26,415 bases of DNA from Actinomycetota bacterium (lineage in GTDB: Bacteria; Actinomycetota; Nitriliruptoria; Nitriliruptorales; JAHWKO01): NCBI GenBank assembly GCA_019347855.1, contig JAHWKO010000022.1, positions 1 to 26,415 on the forward strand, written 5' to 3'. The position numbers and the translations under genes are program-made. How positions within the stretch are numbered: position 1 is the stretch's first letter; each line of letters begins with the position of its first letter. This document shows, one piece after another, positions 1 to 8,137 of the stretch. Under the pieces are notes generated by a model, which saw nothing but the letters and a program-made list of their open reading frames with translations, had not been told where the DNA came from and searched no databases.

Positions 1-294
1 GAGAACCTGTGGGCGCCGGTCGGCACCGGGGTTCGGCCGCAGGAGGAGACCGACTTCGTGATCGTCACCTTGTTCGGGGACGAAGATGGCGCGGAGCGGC
101 TGGAGGACATCGACGACACGATCCGTGACCTGCCGGGCTTCGAGGACGCCACCCTGCTCCGCCATGCTCGGCTGGACGCCATGAGGAGGATGCCACCCGC
201 GAGAGCCGCCGGCCTCGGGTCGGACCGTGCGCTCGAGCGGGCCGGGATCCACCGCCGTGCGGCCGCCCACCGGGAGACCGTGAGGGTCGCCTAA
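1..294 (+). CDS. C-terminal fragment of an unrecognised protein (left edge)
   Basis: Frame 1 is open from the first base to a TAA at 292-294, giving 97 residues that run in from outside the window. The visible part starts ENLWAPVGTG and contains an acidic stretch (FGDEDGAERLEDIDDTIRDLPGFEDA) followed by an Arg/Ala-rich tail. I do not recognise a family. The internal GTG at 58 is probably not the true start, because the frame stays open upstream of it with sensible composition. No signal peptide or membrane segment is visible in this part. The next gene starts about 110 bases downstream behind its own promoter-like sequence, so the two need not be co-transcribed. Confidence 0.5.
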   Translation, partial: ENLWAPVGTGVRPQEETDFVIVTLFGDEDGAERLEDIDDTIRDLPGFEDATLLRHARLDAMRRMPPARAAGLGSDRALERAGIHRRAAAHRETVRVA

Positions 295-337
295 CCCACG
301 CCTAACCCGGTTATCCCCAGCAGCGCCACCCGCGCGG

Positions 338-365
338 TTGACGTGTCACACCCTCGCGTTACTGT
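338..365 (+). promoter_or_regulatory. Predicted sigma-70-type promoter for the DUF222/HNH gene
   Basis: A TTGACG hexamer at 338-343 and TACTGT at 360-365 are separated by 16 bases. This would place transcription start near 372 and leave a leader of about 30 bases before the ATG at 404. A Shine-Dalgarno sequence (GGAGGT, 392-397) lies in that leader. Prediction from sequence only. Confidence 0.4.
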
Positions 366-403
366 CGGGGCTAGTTACATCGGCGTAGTTCGGAGGTGTC
401 GGG

Positions 404-1860
404 ATGGATGCAGCTGCGGTCCCAGCTGCGCAGTGGGAACTTGCGCACCCCGACGACCAGCCGGCCGACAACGACGTCGCCGTGTCGGGGCCTCTGCCGG
501 AGAGCGATGTCGACGGGTACCTAACGGTCGTGCAGGCCGCCGATGAGCTGGTAGGGCTCGAAGAGGACCTGGCGGCCCGGGAGCAGCTGCAGGCACGCAT
601 CGTCGGTCGTCTGGACCGGCTGGTGCGGTCGGGGCGCATCGAGCAGTTGGAGGGGTTGACCCCCGAGCTGTTGTTAACGTTGGTGCACCGCCAGTCCGGG
701 CTGGATGTGTGGCTGCTGCTGACCGCGGTCGAGGTGCTGGGGCGGATGCCGGTCACCTGGTGTCTGTTCCGCGAAGGCACCCTGTCGTGGTCGCAGGTCT
801 GCCGGATCGTTTCCCGGGTACGTCGCCTGCCCGTCGACGGGCAACGGCACATCGACCGGCGCATCGATGCGTCACGCGACCTGCTCGACGGCCTGGGCGT
901 CGAAGGGCTGGAAGCGGCGGTGGACAAGGCCGCGCGTGAACTGGAAGGTCCCAAGACCCTCGAACGTGACGAGCAGCGGGCGCAGGCCGAGTCGTTCGTG
1001 CATGTGCAGGCCAAGCTGTTCGGTGGGATCAAGCTGTACGGCGAGTACGACGACCCGATCGAGGCCGCCACGATCGTCAACGGGCTGGACGTCGCCGCCC
1101 GCGACGCCCACCGCGCCGCCCACAGCGACGCCGACACGAACAGCGAGACCAGCAACGGCGACGAGGGTGACGGGCAGGGGGAGCCCGATCGGTGGAACGG
1201 CGGCACCAGGTCGTTCTGGCAAGGCCGTGGGCTCCTCGCGATGTGTGAACACACCCTCGGCGGACACCACGCAGAAGATCACAGCTGCAACAGCGACGAC
1301 CGTGGCGGCGGTGATGTCGCCGGGCACGTGGGCCCGCAACGGGGGAAGCCGACCGCCATCGTGCACGTCGACGTCGCCGACACCACCACGACGTGCGCCG
1401 GGCAGGTGGAACTGAACGTCACCGGCGGTGGCCTGCCGACCATCAGCAGACAACGCCTCGAGCAGATCCTGTCTGACGATCACGATCTGCGGGTGGTGTT
1501 GTTCGACGGCGGCCGTCCGCTGGCCGTCTCCGACCTGACCCACGCCGACAGGATCCCCACCAAGACCCGCATCGCCGTCCGAGCCCGCGACCGCGGCTGC
1601 CGGTTCGGCTCCCCGGCCCCGCCAGGCCGGACCCACATCCACCACATCGATGGTCGTCGACACGGCCACCACCCGACCGGCTCATCTCGCTGGGTGCGTG
1701 GCCGCACCTGCGAGGCGTCCACCGGTACGGCTGGGAACCCACCCCGGAACCGGGCGGCGCCGTGGTATGGCGTCGCAGCACCCGTACCTTCACCACTCTC
1801 CCGCGGGGTACGGGACTGCGCCGGGCGCCTCCCGACGACGGCCCCGACGATGGCAACTGA
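404..1860 (+). pseudogene. Frameshifted DUF222 / HNH endonuclease-like gene (13E12-type)
   Basis: The start is ATG 404, 6 bases after a GGAGGT ribosome binding site. The first ~400 residues read like the DUF222 family, with a helical N-terminal region followed by the typical RIAVRARDRGCRF lead-in to a C-terminal HNH module. The HNH module is damaged. The usual CRFPGC reads CRF-GSP, losing a codon and the second Cys. After THIHHID the family-like sequence leaves frame 2 and resumes in frame 1 as LISLGAWPHLRGVHRYGW, ending at TGA 1858-1860. A net shift of one base near 1650-1680 explains this. In the resumed frame the expected Cys and His-His positions are also altered. If read without the shift, frame 2 runs on to 2035 with a meaningless tail. 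These genes are often multicopy in actinobacteria and resemble mobile-element nucleases. A sequencing indel could explain the frameshift but not the substitutions. Confidence 0.75.
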
Positions 1861-1898
1861 AGCCCGCAACCAGCCCCACAACCACATCCCCTCCCACC

Positions 1899-1936
1899 GC
1901 GGCCCGACCCTGCATCCACGCATGTCGTCGGGCCGC
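1899..1936. terminator. Candidate bidirectional terminator hairpin
   Basis: GCGGCCCGAC (1899-1908) and GTCGGGCCGC (1927-1936) form a perfect 10-bp inverted repeat with an 18-base loop. It lies between the convergent stop codons at 1860 (plus) and 1981 (minus), where a shared terminator is expected. There is no T-tract on either side, which is common in high-GC actinobacteria. The rest of 1861-1980 shows nothing else. Confidence 0.5.
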
Positions 1937-1980
1937 ACAGCGCTGTCTGCGAAGCGGGTCGCCCGGCACCAGGCTCGACG

Positions 1981-2715
1981 TCAGTGGCCCTCGCCCGGCG
2001 CGTGGGTGTGCGCCGCATCGTCGGTGTCGTCGTGATCTGGTTCCGGACCGGTGGACGGCGCCTCCTGATCCGCTCCGGGCCACGACCGTGGGGCGATGTC
2101 GTCGGCCATCGCTCTCGTCGCCGGAGCGGTGGCCGAGGACCGCGACGGGTCAGGCGCGGTGACGTGGTCGAGCTCGTCGGCCGACGCGTGTAGCCCATGG
2201 CCCTCTTCAGCCGCGCCCTGGTGGCCATGCGTGCCGACGTCCGCGATCGCCAGCGTCGAGCCCCCGACGACCAGCGTCCACGTCGAAGCGAGGACGACCG
2301 CGCGGCGCCAACGAGGGAGTTTCTCCGGTGCCAGCCGAGACCGCCAGACAAACAGTCCCACGGCCAGCACCTCGAGCGCGACGGTCAGCGCGTCCGCGAG
2401 ACCAACCGCCTCCGGACCGGGATGACCCACCGGCAGTCCGACCGTCCGTGACAACGCCCAAGCAGCGACGGCCACCGCATTGAGAGCAACGACGGACCAG
2501 CGGACGGTCCGATCCTGGCGCCGACGGAGCAGCAGGGCTGCAGCGGCTAGTTGCGCCCACCCGACCGCCACGAACCCCGACCCCAGCAGCACGGAGTCCG
2601 CGAAGTGCGGGACCGCGGCCGCCAGGTGCACGACACCCGCCCCCGCCGTGAACACCGCCGCCGGGAACACCGCCGGCAGTTGCGTGGACAGCCGGGAGTC
2701 CAGGTCGTCGGCCAC
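1981..2715 (-). CDS. Multi-pass membrane protein with a His-rich C-terminal tail
   Basis: 244 residues from a GTG at 2715. The first ~155 residues hold about five hydrophobic segments (for example FPAAVFTAGAGVVHLAAAVPHF, VLLGSGFVAVGWAQLAAAALLL and ADALTVALEVLAVGLFVW). From about residue 155 the chain is hydrophilic and rich in His, Asp and Glu (GTHGHQ, EEGHGLHAS, PDHDD, HTHAPGEGH). I do not recognise a named family. The gene follows the cytochrome c maturation genes on the same strand, 71 bases after the WWD-protein stop, so it may be the last gene of that operon. The His-rich tail suggests metal binding, possibly copper or haem-related given the neighbourhood; that is inference. The stop is TGA at 1981-1983, converging with the DUF222 pseudogene. 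Confidence 0.75.
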   Translation of the reverse strand: MADDLDSRLSTQLPAVFPAAVFTAGAGVVHLAAAVPHFADSVLLGSGFVAVGWAQLAAAALLLRRRQDRTVRWSVVALNAVAVAAWALSRTVGLPVGHPGPEAVGLADALTVALEVLAVGLFVWRSRLAPEKLPRWRRAVVLASTWTLVVGGSTLAIADVGTHGHQGAAEEGHGLHASADELDHVTAPDPSRSSATAPATRAMADDIAPRSWPGADQEAPSTGPEPDHDDTDDAAHTHAPGEGH

Positions 2716-2786
2716 GTCCTCGCTCCACTCGGTCGGTCACCGGGTGGTTCGGGCCCGCGCCCCGACCGGATGGGTCGCGGAGACCC

Positions 2787-4073
2787 TCAGGCGCGCGACG
2801 TCCGCTGTCGCGAGCGGCGGGTGACCAGCTTGACGATCCCGTAGATCGCCAACGCCCCGGCGATCCCCCAGTACGGCGGGTTCGAGGCGGCCACGCCCGT
2901 GCCCTGGTAGCTGTGCAGTCCGGAGATCCAGAGGTTCACCGCGTAGTAGGTGAACATCAGGATCAGGAACGCCAGCATGCCGATCCCGGCCGCGCCACGG
3001 CCGCGTAGCCCGCGGGTGGCACGGGAGTGCAGGTACCCGGCGTAGGCGACCCAGGTCAGGAACGCCCCGGTCTCCTTGGGATCCCAGCCCCAGTACCGGC
3101 CCCACGACTGCTCGGCCCAGACCGCGCCGGCGATGACCCCGAACGTCAGGATCGGGAACGCGAAGGCGGTCGTGCGGTAAGCCAGGGAGTCGAGGGTCGC
3201 CGCGTCCGGGAGGTACGGCAGCGCCCACCACGCGGCGAGCGTGCCGAGCCCGACGACGGCGGGCGCCACGATGGTCGCGACGGGGTTCTGGAACAGCAGC
3301 GCGTAGGCGAGGGTGAGCGCTGCAGCGCTGATCGCGTAGGGGATCGGGTTGACGGCGTCACGCAGGGCCCTGCCGTACGCCGCGTCGTCCACCTCCGTCG
3401 TGCGTGGCTCGAAGCCGGAGTCGTCCTCGTAGCCCTCGGGGCGGTCGACCGTCTCGGCGTCGGTGACCGCATCCGGGGAGTAGGCGGCCCCCACCGTGGA
3501 CCCCTCGAAGCGGTGGCGGTCGGCGACGCGCCGCTCGGCGAGGTCGCGCATCAGGTACAGGCCGGTGAAGACGAACGCGACCGTCAGGATCGTCGACGAG
3601 ACCATCATCGAGAAGACGTGGATCTTCATCCAGTGCGTCTGGAGGGCCGGCATCAGCGGCCCCGGGTCCGTGTACAGGACGATCGCGGAGCCCATCAGCA
3701 CGAGTCCGGCGAACAGCACGAACCCGACGAGCTCGGCGCGCTTCTGCCAGAGGTGCACGCCGAACAGGGCGATCGCGGCGACACCGAAGCCCATCACCGA
3801 CGAGTACTCGTACATGTTGCCCCAAGGGACCCGCACGCCAGAGGCCAGCGACCGCGTGACGATCGACCCGAGGTGCAGGACCAGTCCGACCGCGAGCAGG
3901 CCGACCCCGAGTCGGCCGACGATCGTCCCCGCGGTCGCGCGGTCGCCCTCCTCGCGATCGATCTTGGTGAACGCGAGACGGAAGAAGTAGGCGACCATGG
4001 CGCCGATGTACGCGAGGAACGTCCACGGGAAGAACAGGGTCCTGGACAGCTCCGCGAGCTGCACTTCGGTCAT
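2787..4073 (-). CDS. ccsB: Cytochrome c biogenesis WWD protein (CcsA/ResC family, usually named CcsB in actinobacteria)
   Basis: 428 residues from ATG 4073. This is the haem-handling half of the System II cytochrome c synthetase. It works with ResB to bring haem across the membrane and attach it to CXXCH motifs outside the cell. The tryptophan-rich WWD signature is clear near residues 325-350 (WGRYWGWDPKETGAFLTW). Conserved flanking histidines are visible in LQTHWMKIH (~residue 148) and in GLHSYQG near the C-terminus. About eight to ten membrane segments are predicted, interrupted around residues 180-235 by a charged loop (EDDSGFEPRTTEVDD). Its ATG overlaps the ResB stop by 4 bases, so the two are translationally coupled. 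The length is typical for actinobacterial homologues. Naming of the WWD protein (ccsA, ccsB, resC) varies between species. Confidence 0.93.
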   Translation of the reverse strand: MTEVQLAELSRTLFFPWTFLAYIGAMVAYFFRLAFTKIDREEGDRATAGTIVGRLGVGLLAVGLVLHLGSIVTRSLASGVRVPWGNMYEYSSVMGFGVAAIALFGVHLWQKRAELVGFVLFAGLVLMGSAIVLYTDPGPLMPALQTHWMKIHVFSMMVSSTILTVAFVFTGLYLMRDLAERRVADRHRFEGSTVGAAYSPDAVTDAETVDRPEGYEDDSGFEPRTTEVDDAAYGRALRDAVNPIPYAISAAALTLAYALLFQNPVATIVAPAVVGLGTLAAWWALPYLPDAATLDSLAYRTTAFAFPILTFGVIAGAVWAEQSWGRYWGWDPKETGAFLTWVAYAGYLHSRATRGLRGRGAAGIGMLAFLILMFTYYAVNLWISGLHSYQGTGVAASNPPYWGIAGALAIYGIVKLVTRRSRQRTSRA

Positions 4074-5782
4074 CGGACTCCCACCTCTCGGGCGCGGTCG
4101 TGGGGGCGCGGGTCGGTCTCCAGACGCTCACGGAGCTCCTCGACGATCCGTGTGAACTCGTCGTCGAAGGCCTGTGGGCGCTGGTAGGCGTGCCCGGCGA
4201 CGGTGATCCGGGTGAGCCCGGTCCGGGGGTCCGGCGCCGCCTCGACCCAGATGCGGCGGCGGTAAGCGTACAGCGCGGGGAGGAGCCCAACGAGGAGAAC
4301 GGTGGCGCCGGCGAGCAGCAACGGGACGGTGGGGCGCCGGCTGACCTGGAACCCGACCCACTGGTCCAGCTCCGGGAACCCCAGCGTGACGCCGTCAGCG
4401 ATCTCGACCGAGCTGCCGGGGCGCAGACCACCCCTGGCGACCTGCCTCATCCGAGTGGTGTCGAGCTCATCGACCCCCTGCACCCCGTCGAGCTGCAGAT
4501 CGCCCTCCCAGACCTGGTAGACGATCGCCGGGGCCTCGGGTTGCGGCCGCCCGGTCGGAACGAGCTCGCCGGCCTCGTTCTGGGGCGCGCTGGGGAACAG
4601 GAACAGCTCGACGCCGATCTGCGGGCGAGCTGCCGGGGCCTTCACGACCCCCCGCCACACCCCCGGCTGGTCGGTCGCCGTCATCGTGATGTAGCCGTCG
4701 TGCGGGACGGCGACGTCCCCCCGAGTGTCCTCGATGACGATGCGCGGCGCCCACCCCCAGTCGAGCTGGTGGATCTTCATCCTCTGGAAGACGATCGGGT
4801 CGTTCACGACCGTCGTCTCCTCGCGGACGACCGACCCATCGCTGGACGTGAGGGTGACGTCGGACGTGAACTCGACGGGCAAGCCGGTCTCGGTCCACTC
4901 GACCTCGAAGTCTTCGAGCTGCAGACGGAAGCCGGTGTGATCCGACGGCGACCACCACCGTCCGGGGTCGGCGGTCCAGTAGGCGACCGGCGTGTCCGAG
5001 AACGCCTGGCGTTCCACGACACCGACCTGGCCGACGAAGGACGTGAGCTCGCCGAGGACGACGCCGATGAGGATCGCGAAGAACGACAGGTGGAACGCGA
5101 GCGAGCCGCCCTCGCGGGCGAGGTGCCCCTTCTCGCCGGCGACCTGCCGGGCGGCCGGACCTCCGTGCGAGGCGTCCAGATCGACCGGGTCGTGCTCGAC
5201 CCTGGACCAGGTGGAGGAGGTGTCGTCCGCGGGCGCGGCGACCACCGCCCCATCCGGATCCGAGCGCACGGGTGCCGACCTCGGGTCGGCGTCCTCGTCG
5301 GTGCGTGTGCGGTACCTCGCACCCGCCAGCAGCTCGCGCGAGCGCACCACCGCGGAGCCCGGGTCCAGGGCGGTCGTGAAGCTCCGGGCGTGGGACCGGC
5401 CACCGAGGTCGCGGGCGAGCGGAGGTCGGCCGTAGCGGGCGGTCCGCCAGAAGGCTCGCACGCGAGGGATCAGACACGCGGTGAGCGACACGAACAGCAG
5501 GATCAGCAGGACGATGAACCACGGCGCCCCGAAGACGTCGAACATCCCCAGCGTCTGGAGCGCCTGCCCAGCGGTCTGCCCCGGACCCTCGGTCCCGGCG
5601 AGCCAGCGTGACACGGTCTCGGGCACGTTCGGTCGCTGCGGTACGACCGTGCCGATCAGCACGGCGACACCCAGTGCCCCCAGCAGGTACAGCGCGGTCC
5701 GCATGCGGCGGAGCCAGCGCCAGAACAGGACCGCCGTCTCGACGGGACCGGGGATCAGCGGGCGGGCGGGGAGGTCGGCCAT
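4070..5782 (-). CDS. resB: Cytochrome c biogenesis protein ResB (Ccs1 family)
   Basis: 570 residues from ATG 5782, directly abutting the TAG of ccdA. ResB is the large partner of the WWD protein in System II cytochrome c maturation and presents the apocytochrome for haem ligation. The sequence shows the expected plan. There is an N-terminal helix with the TALYLLGALGVAVLIGTVVPQ signature (about residues 30-50) and a second helix (FIVLLILLFVSLTACLIP, ~110-127). A third helix (LAFHLSFFAILIGVVLGELTSF) precedes a large extracytoplasmic domain of roughly 230 residues. A final C-terminal helix (VPLLLAGATVLLVGLLPALYAYRRRIWV) leads into a short cytoplasmic tail. The charged insert after ~residue 135 is common in actinobacterial forms. 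Clients nearby are the dihaem cytochrome c and, possibly, the cytochrome b with its covalent-haem Cys. Confidence 0.92.
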   Translation of the reverse strand: MADLPARPLIPGPVETAVLFWRWLRRMRTALYLLGALGVAVLIGTVVPQRPNVPETVSRWLAGTEGPGQTAGQALQTLGMFDVFGAPWFIVLLILLFVSLTACLIPRVRAFWRTARYGRPPLARDLGGRSHARSFTTALDPGSAVVRSRELLAGARYRTRTDEDADPRSAPVRSDPDGAVVAAPADDTSSTWSRVEHDPVDLDASHGGPAARQVAGEKGHLAREGGSLAFHLSFFAILIGVVLGELTSFVGQVGVVERQAFSDTPVAYWTADPGRWWSPSDHTGFRLQLEDFEVEWTETGLPVEFTSDVTLTSSDGSVVREETTVVNDPIVFQRMKIHQLDWGWAPRIVIEDTRGDVAVPHDGYITMTATDQPGVWRGVVKAPAARPQIGVELFLFPSAPQNEAGELVPTGRPQPEAPAIVYQVWEGDLQLDGVQGVDELDTTRMRQVARGGLRPGSSVEIADGVTLGFPELDQWVGFQVSRRPTVPLLLAGATVLLVGLLPALYAYRRRIWVEAAPDPRTGLTRITVAGHAYQRPQAFDDEFTRIVEELRERLETDPRPHDRAREVGVR

Positions 5783-6538
5783 CTACACGGGTGGCGTGAA
5801 GCCGCTGATGAGCGGACGCATCCAGCGGATCATCACTTCCCACAGCCCGGTGGCGATCGCGAGCCCGGTCAGCACCAGCAGCCCGCCGCCGGCGAGCTGC
5901 AGCTGACGTCCGTGTCGTCGCATCCACGCCAGCGCCCCAGCGGCCCGACGGAACAGGACCGCCACGAGCACGAACGGCAGTCCGAGCCCGAGCGCGAAGA
6001 TGAAGGCGAGGATGCCGCCGCGTGTGGCTCCACCGCTCACCGAGGCCGCGAGCGTGAGGATCGCGCCGAGGGCCGGTCCCACGCACGGGACCCATCCGAC
6101 GCCGAAGACGAACCCGAGGACCGGCGCGGCCGCGACCCCGCGACCGGGCAGGTCGTGCGTGATCCGCCACTCGGTCACGAGCCGCCCGGAAGCCAGGAGC
6201 AGGCCCATCGCGATCACCACGAGGCCCATCACGACCTGGGCGACGGTGCTCTGCTGGAGGAACGTGAGGGTCCCCGCGGCGATACCGATCATCGTGAAGG
6301 GGACGGCGAACCCGAGGACGAAGAGCAGCGACCCTGCCAGGACGCGGCCGCGGTGCTCGGTCGCCTCCGCCTCGAGGTCGGAACCGGACAGCCCGGCGAC
6401 GTACGACACGTAGCCGGGCACGAGCGGGACCACGCAGGGGCTCGCGAACGACACCAGACCGGCCGCGAACGCGACGAACGCCGCGACGAGCAGGTTCGCG
6501 TCCCTGATCAGGGTCTGGACGGTCTCAGCGATATCCAC
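5783..6538 (-). CDS. ccdA: CcdA-type thiol-disulfide transmembrane transporter
   Basis: 251 residues from GTG 6538, 11 bases after the stop of the TlpA-like gene. CcdA passes reducing power from cytoplasmic thioredoxin across the membrane to extracytoplasmic thioredoxins that keep apocytochrome CXXCH cysteines reduced. The two redox cysteines sit in matching contexts, FASPCVVPLVPGYVSY (Cys35) and GVGWVPCVGPALGA (Cys152). Six membrane segments are visible. The frame stays open upstream through the thioredoxin gene to 7027, but that extension is an out-of-frame shadow of a clear neighbour. GTG 6538 gives the usual family length and leaves the DANLLVAAFVAFAAGLVSF helix intact. The Shine-Dalgarno sequence is weak, so coupling to the upstream gene is likely. 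Confidence 0.93.
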   Translation of the reverse strand: MDIAETVQTLIRDANLLVAAFVAFAAGLVSFASPCVVPLVPGYVSYVAGLSGSDLEAEATEHRGRVLAGSLLFVLGFAVPFTMIGIAAGTLTFLQQSTVAQVVMGLVVIAMGLLLASGRLVTEWRITHDLPGRGVAAAPVLGFVFGVGWVPCVGPALGAILTLAASVSGGATRGGILAFIFALGLGLPFVLVAVLFRRAAGALAWMRRHGRQLQLAGGGLLVLTGLAIATGLWEVMIRWMRPLISGFTPPV

Positions 6539-6549
6539 GGGGGTCCAGG

Positions 6550-7113
6550 CTATTGCGCGACGTGGGGGACGAGTGCGGCGAGCTCCGCGGCCGTGGTGGT
6601 GCCGTAGAGGCGGACCGCGACGCGTCCCTCCCGGTCGATCAGGAACGTCGAGGGGATCGCACTGGGGCTGATCCCGGCGAACCGTGCGGCGTAGGAGCTG
6701 TCCGGGTCGTACAGGCTCGGGTAGGGGATCTCGAACTCCCGGACGTGCGCCTGGGCGTTGCTGCGGCTGTCCTGGAGATCGACCCCGAGGAACGACACCC
6801 CGTCGCCGGCGAGGGCCTCGTGGGCCTCGTTCAGGTCGGGCTGTTCCCGGCGACACGGTCCGCACCAGGACGCCCAGAAGTTGAGGACGACGACGTCGCC
6901 GCGGAACGCGCTGAGGCCGAGCTCGCCGTCCCCCTCGACGGTGGGCATGACCTGGTCGGGAGCTGCTTCGCGGTCCTCGGGAGCGATGACGTCCACGCAC
7001 GACCGGCCGCCGGGGACCTCCACGCACTCGGCGGCAGGGGCGCTGGCCCCGCAGGCCGTGGCCAGCACGAGGACGGCGACGAGCGCGAGCTTCCAGGGGC
7101 GTTGTGGGGGCAT
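6550..7113 (-). CDS. TlpA/ResA-like thioredoxin, probably membrane-anchored
   Basis: 187 residues from ATG 7113. A basic start, a hydrophobic stretch (LALVAVLVLATAC) and a candidate lipobox Cys21 indicate export and probable lipid anchoring; the -3 Ala makes the lipobox imperfect. The thioredoxin fold carries the motif FWASWCGPC (Cys84 and Cys87) and a cis-Pro region (SAIPSTFLIDREG). Between anchor and fold are two extra cysteines (Cys30, Cys39) that could form a disulfide. Followed directly by CcdA, ResB and the WWD protein, it is the likely ResA-equivalent reductant of apocytochrome c cysteines. Most of the long upstream open frame (to 7749) is a shadow of the preceding gene. It could instead be a general TlpA protein, but the gene order favours cytochrome maturation. 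Confidence 0.9.
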   Translation of the reverse strand: MPPQRPWKLALVAVLVLATACGASAPAAECVEVPGGRSCVDVIAPEDREAAPDQVMPTVEGDGELGLSAFRGDVVVLNFWASWCGPCRREQPDLNEAHEALAGDGVSFLGVDLQDSRSNAQAHVREFEIPYPSLYDPDSSYAARFAGISPSAIPSTFLIDREGRVAVRLYGTTTAAELAALVPHVAQ

Positions 7114-7193
7114 GCGTTCCCGGGGCGTGGACGTGGGAGCTGGACAGGCGGGCCCGGGGCGGGGGCCGCCTACCGAGGCAACGTTCCCGCGTG

Positions 7194-7212
7194 CCCGGCG
7201 TGTTCCGCCGGG
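7194..7212 (-). terminator. Stable hairpin between the bc-complex genes and the cytochrome c maturation genes
   Basis: On the minus strand CCCGGCG and CGCCGGG form a perfect 7-bp stem around a 5-base loop, starting one base after the stop codon at 7214-7216. No T-tract follows. It may be a weak terminator or an mRNA-stabilising 3' structure separating the bc operon from tlpA-ccdA-resB-ccsB. The remaining ~80 bases to the next ATG show no convincing promoter. Confidence 0.4.
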
Positions 7213-7213
7213 T

Positions 7214-8137
7214 CTAGGCCGCCCCGGCGCCGACCGGTTGGCGTTCCCGGACCGTCTCCTTCTCGCGCATCTCGATCCGGTCGAGACCGGCGAGGCACCC
7301 CAAGGTGAGCAGCCCCATGACGACGGTCCAGATGGCGGATGGGAACCAGATCGCACCGGGATCCTGGAACGCGTAGAAGTTCTGCTCCTCGACCACGACC
7401 TCGCGGGTCTTGGGTGCCCCCTGCTCGTCGGTGTACGAGAAGTTCGCGACCACCTGGAGGGGGGCGCCGGCGACTCGCAACTCCTGGTCGCGGGTGACGA
7501 GCACGATCCCGTCGCCGTCCTCGTCGGGCTTGACGCGCGCGGTGAAGAACGGGGTGGCGGGCATCTCGCCCTCCCGTGGTTGACCGGCGGCGTCGGTGAG
7601 CCGTGTGCGTCTGTCGGCGCCGATGATCGGGCTGTCACCGCTCCCGGTGGGCAGGTAGACGGCGAGCATCGCGTCACCGGCCTGCGACAGGTCACCGGCC
7701 AGCGCGGAGTAGGCGTCGTTGTTCTCGAGCTCGTCCTGGGGCAGGTCACCGAGTCCGAGGTACTCCTGGGGCGTCTGGAAGGGCTCGAGCGAGTTCGTGA
7801 CGCCGAAGTGCTCGGCCCGTTCGGAGCCGGGTTCCATCGGGTACCACTTGGCGGAGTACCGGTTCGACTCCTGGCCGGGGAAGTAGGTCGGGCCCGTGGC
7901 GATCGGGGTGCCCGGGGCGCCGAACCACCAGAACAGGCCGATCAGCGCCCCGAAGCCGAAGAACGCGATGCCGTAGACGAGCGCCCCCTTCTTCCAGCCG
8001 TAGATCGACCAGAGCAGCAGGTAGACGCTGCCGCAGAAGAAGAACGCGCCGATGATCGGGACGATCGTCGCGGCGATGTGGTCCGGAGGGACGCCTTCCT
8101 CGGTGGCGAGGAGGGTCAGCGTGAGCAGCGCGTTCAC
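7214..8137 (-). CDS. Uncharacterised membrane protein of the bc-complex operon (307 aa)
   Basis: 307 residues from a GTG at 8137 that overlaps the cytochrome c stop codon (GTGA), so translation is coupled. Two membrane segments lie near residues 22-46 (IAATIVPIIGAFFFCGSVYLLLW) and 50-72 (ALVYGIAFFGFGALIGLFWWFG). They are followed by an extracytoplasmic domain of about 190 residues and a third helix near 267-287. The outer domain starts GPTYFPGQESNRYSAKWYPMEPGSERAEHFG and contains ARVKPDEDGDGIVLVTRDQELRVAG. I see no haem-binding, Fe-S or copper motif. Its fixed place after the dihaem cytochrome suggests an accessory or assembly subunit of the cytochrome complex; this is inference from position. 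I do not recognise the family. Confidence 0.85.
   Translation of the reverse strand: MNALLTLTLLATEEGVPPDHIAATIVPIIGAFFFCGSVYLLLWSIYGWKKGALVYGIAFFGFGALIGLFWWFGAPGTPIATGPTYFPGQESNRYSAKWYPMEPGSERAEHFGVTNSLEPFQTPQEYLGLGDLPQDELENNDAYSALAGDLSQAGDAMLAVYLPTGSGDSPIIGADRRTRLTDAAGQPREGEMPATPFFTARVKPDEDGDGIVLVTRDQELRVAGAPLQVVANFSYTDEQGAPKTREVVVEEQNFYAFQDPGAIWFPSAIWTVVMGLLTLGCLAGLDRIEMREKETVRERQPVGAGAA

Noticed and set aside
4467..6170. Long minus-strand open frame (567 codons) over resB and ccdA
   Set aside because: Arg/Gly/Pro-rich shadow of two well-recognised genes in another frame; no family motifs. Long shadows are expected at this GC content.
6539..7027. N-terminal extension of CcdA to 7027
   Set aside because: It is the tlpA-like gene read in another frame; the GTG at 6538 gives the family length.
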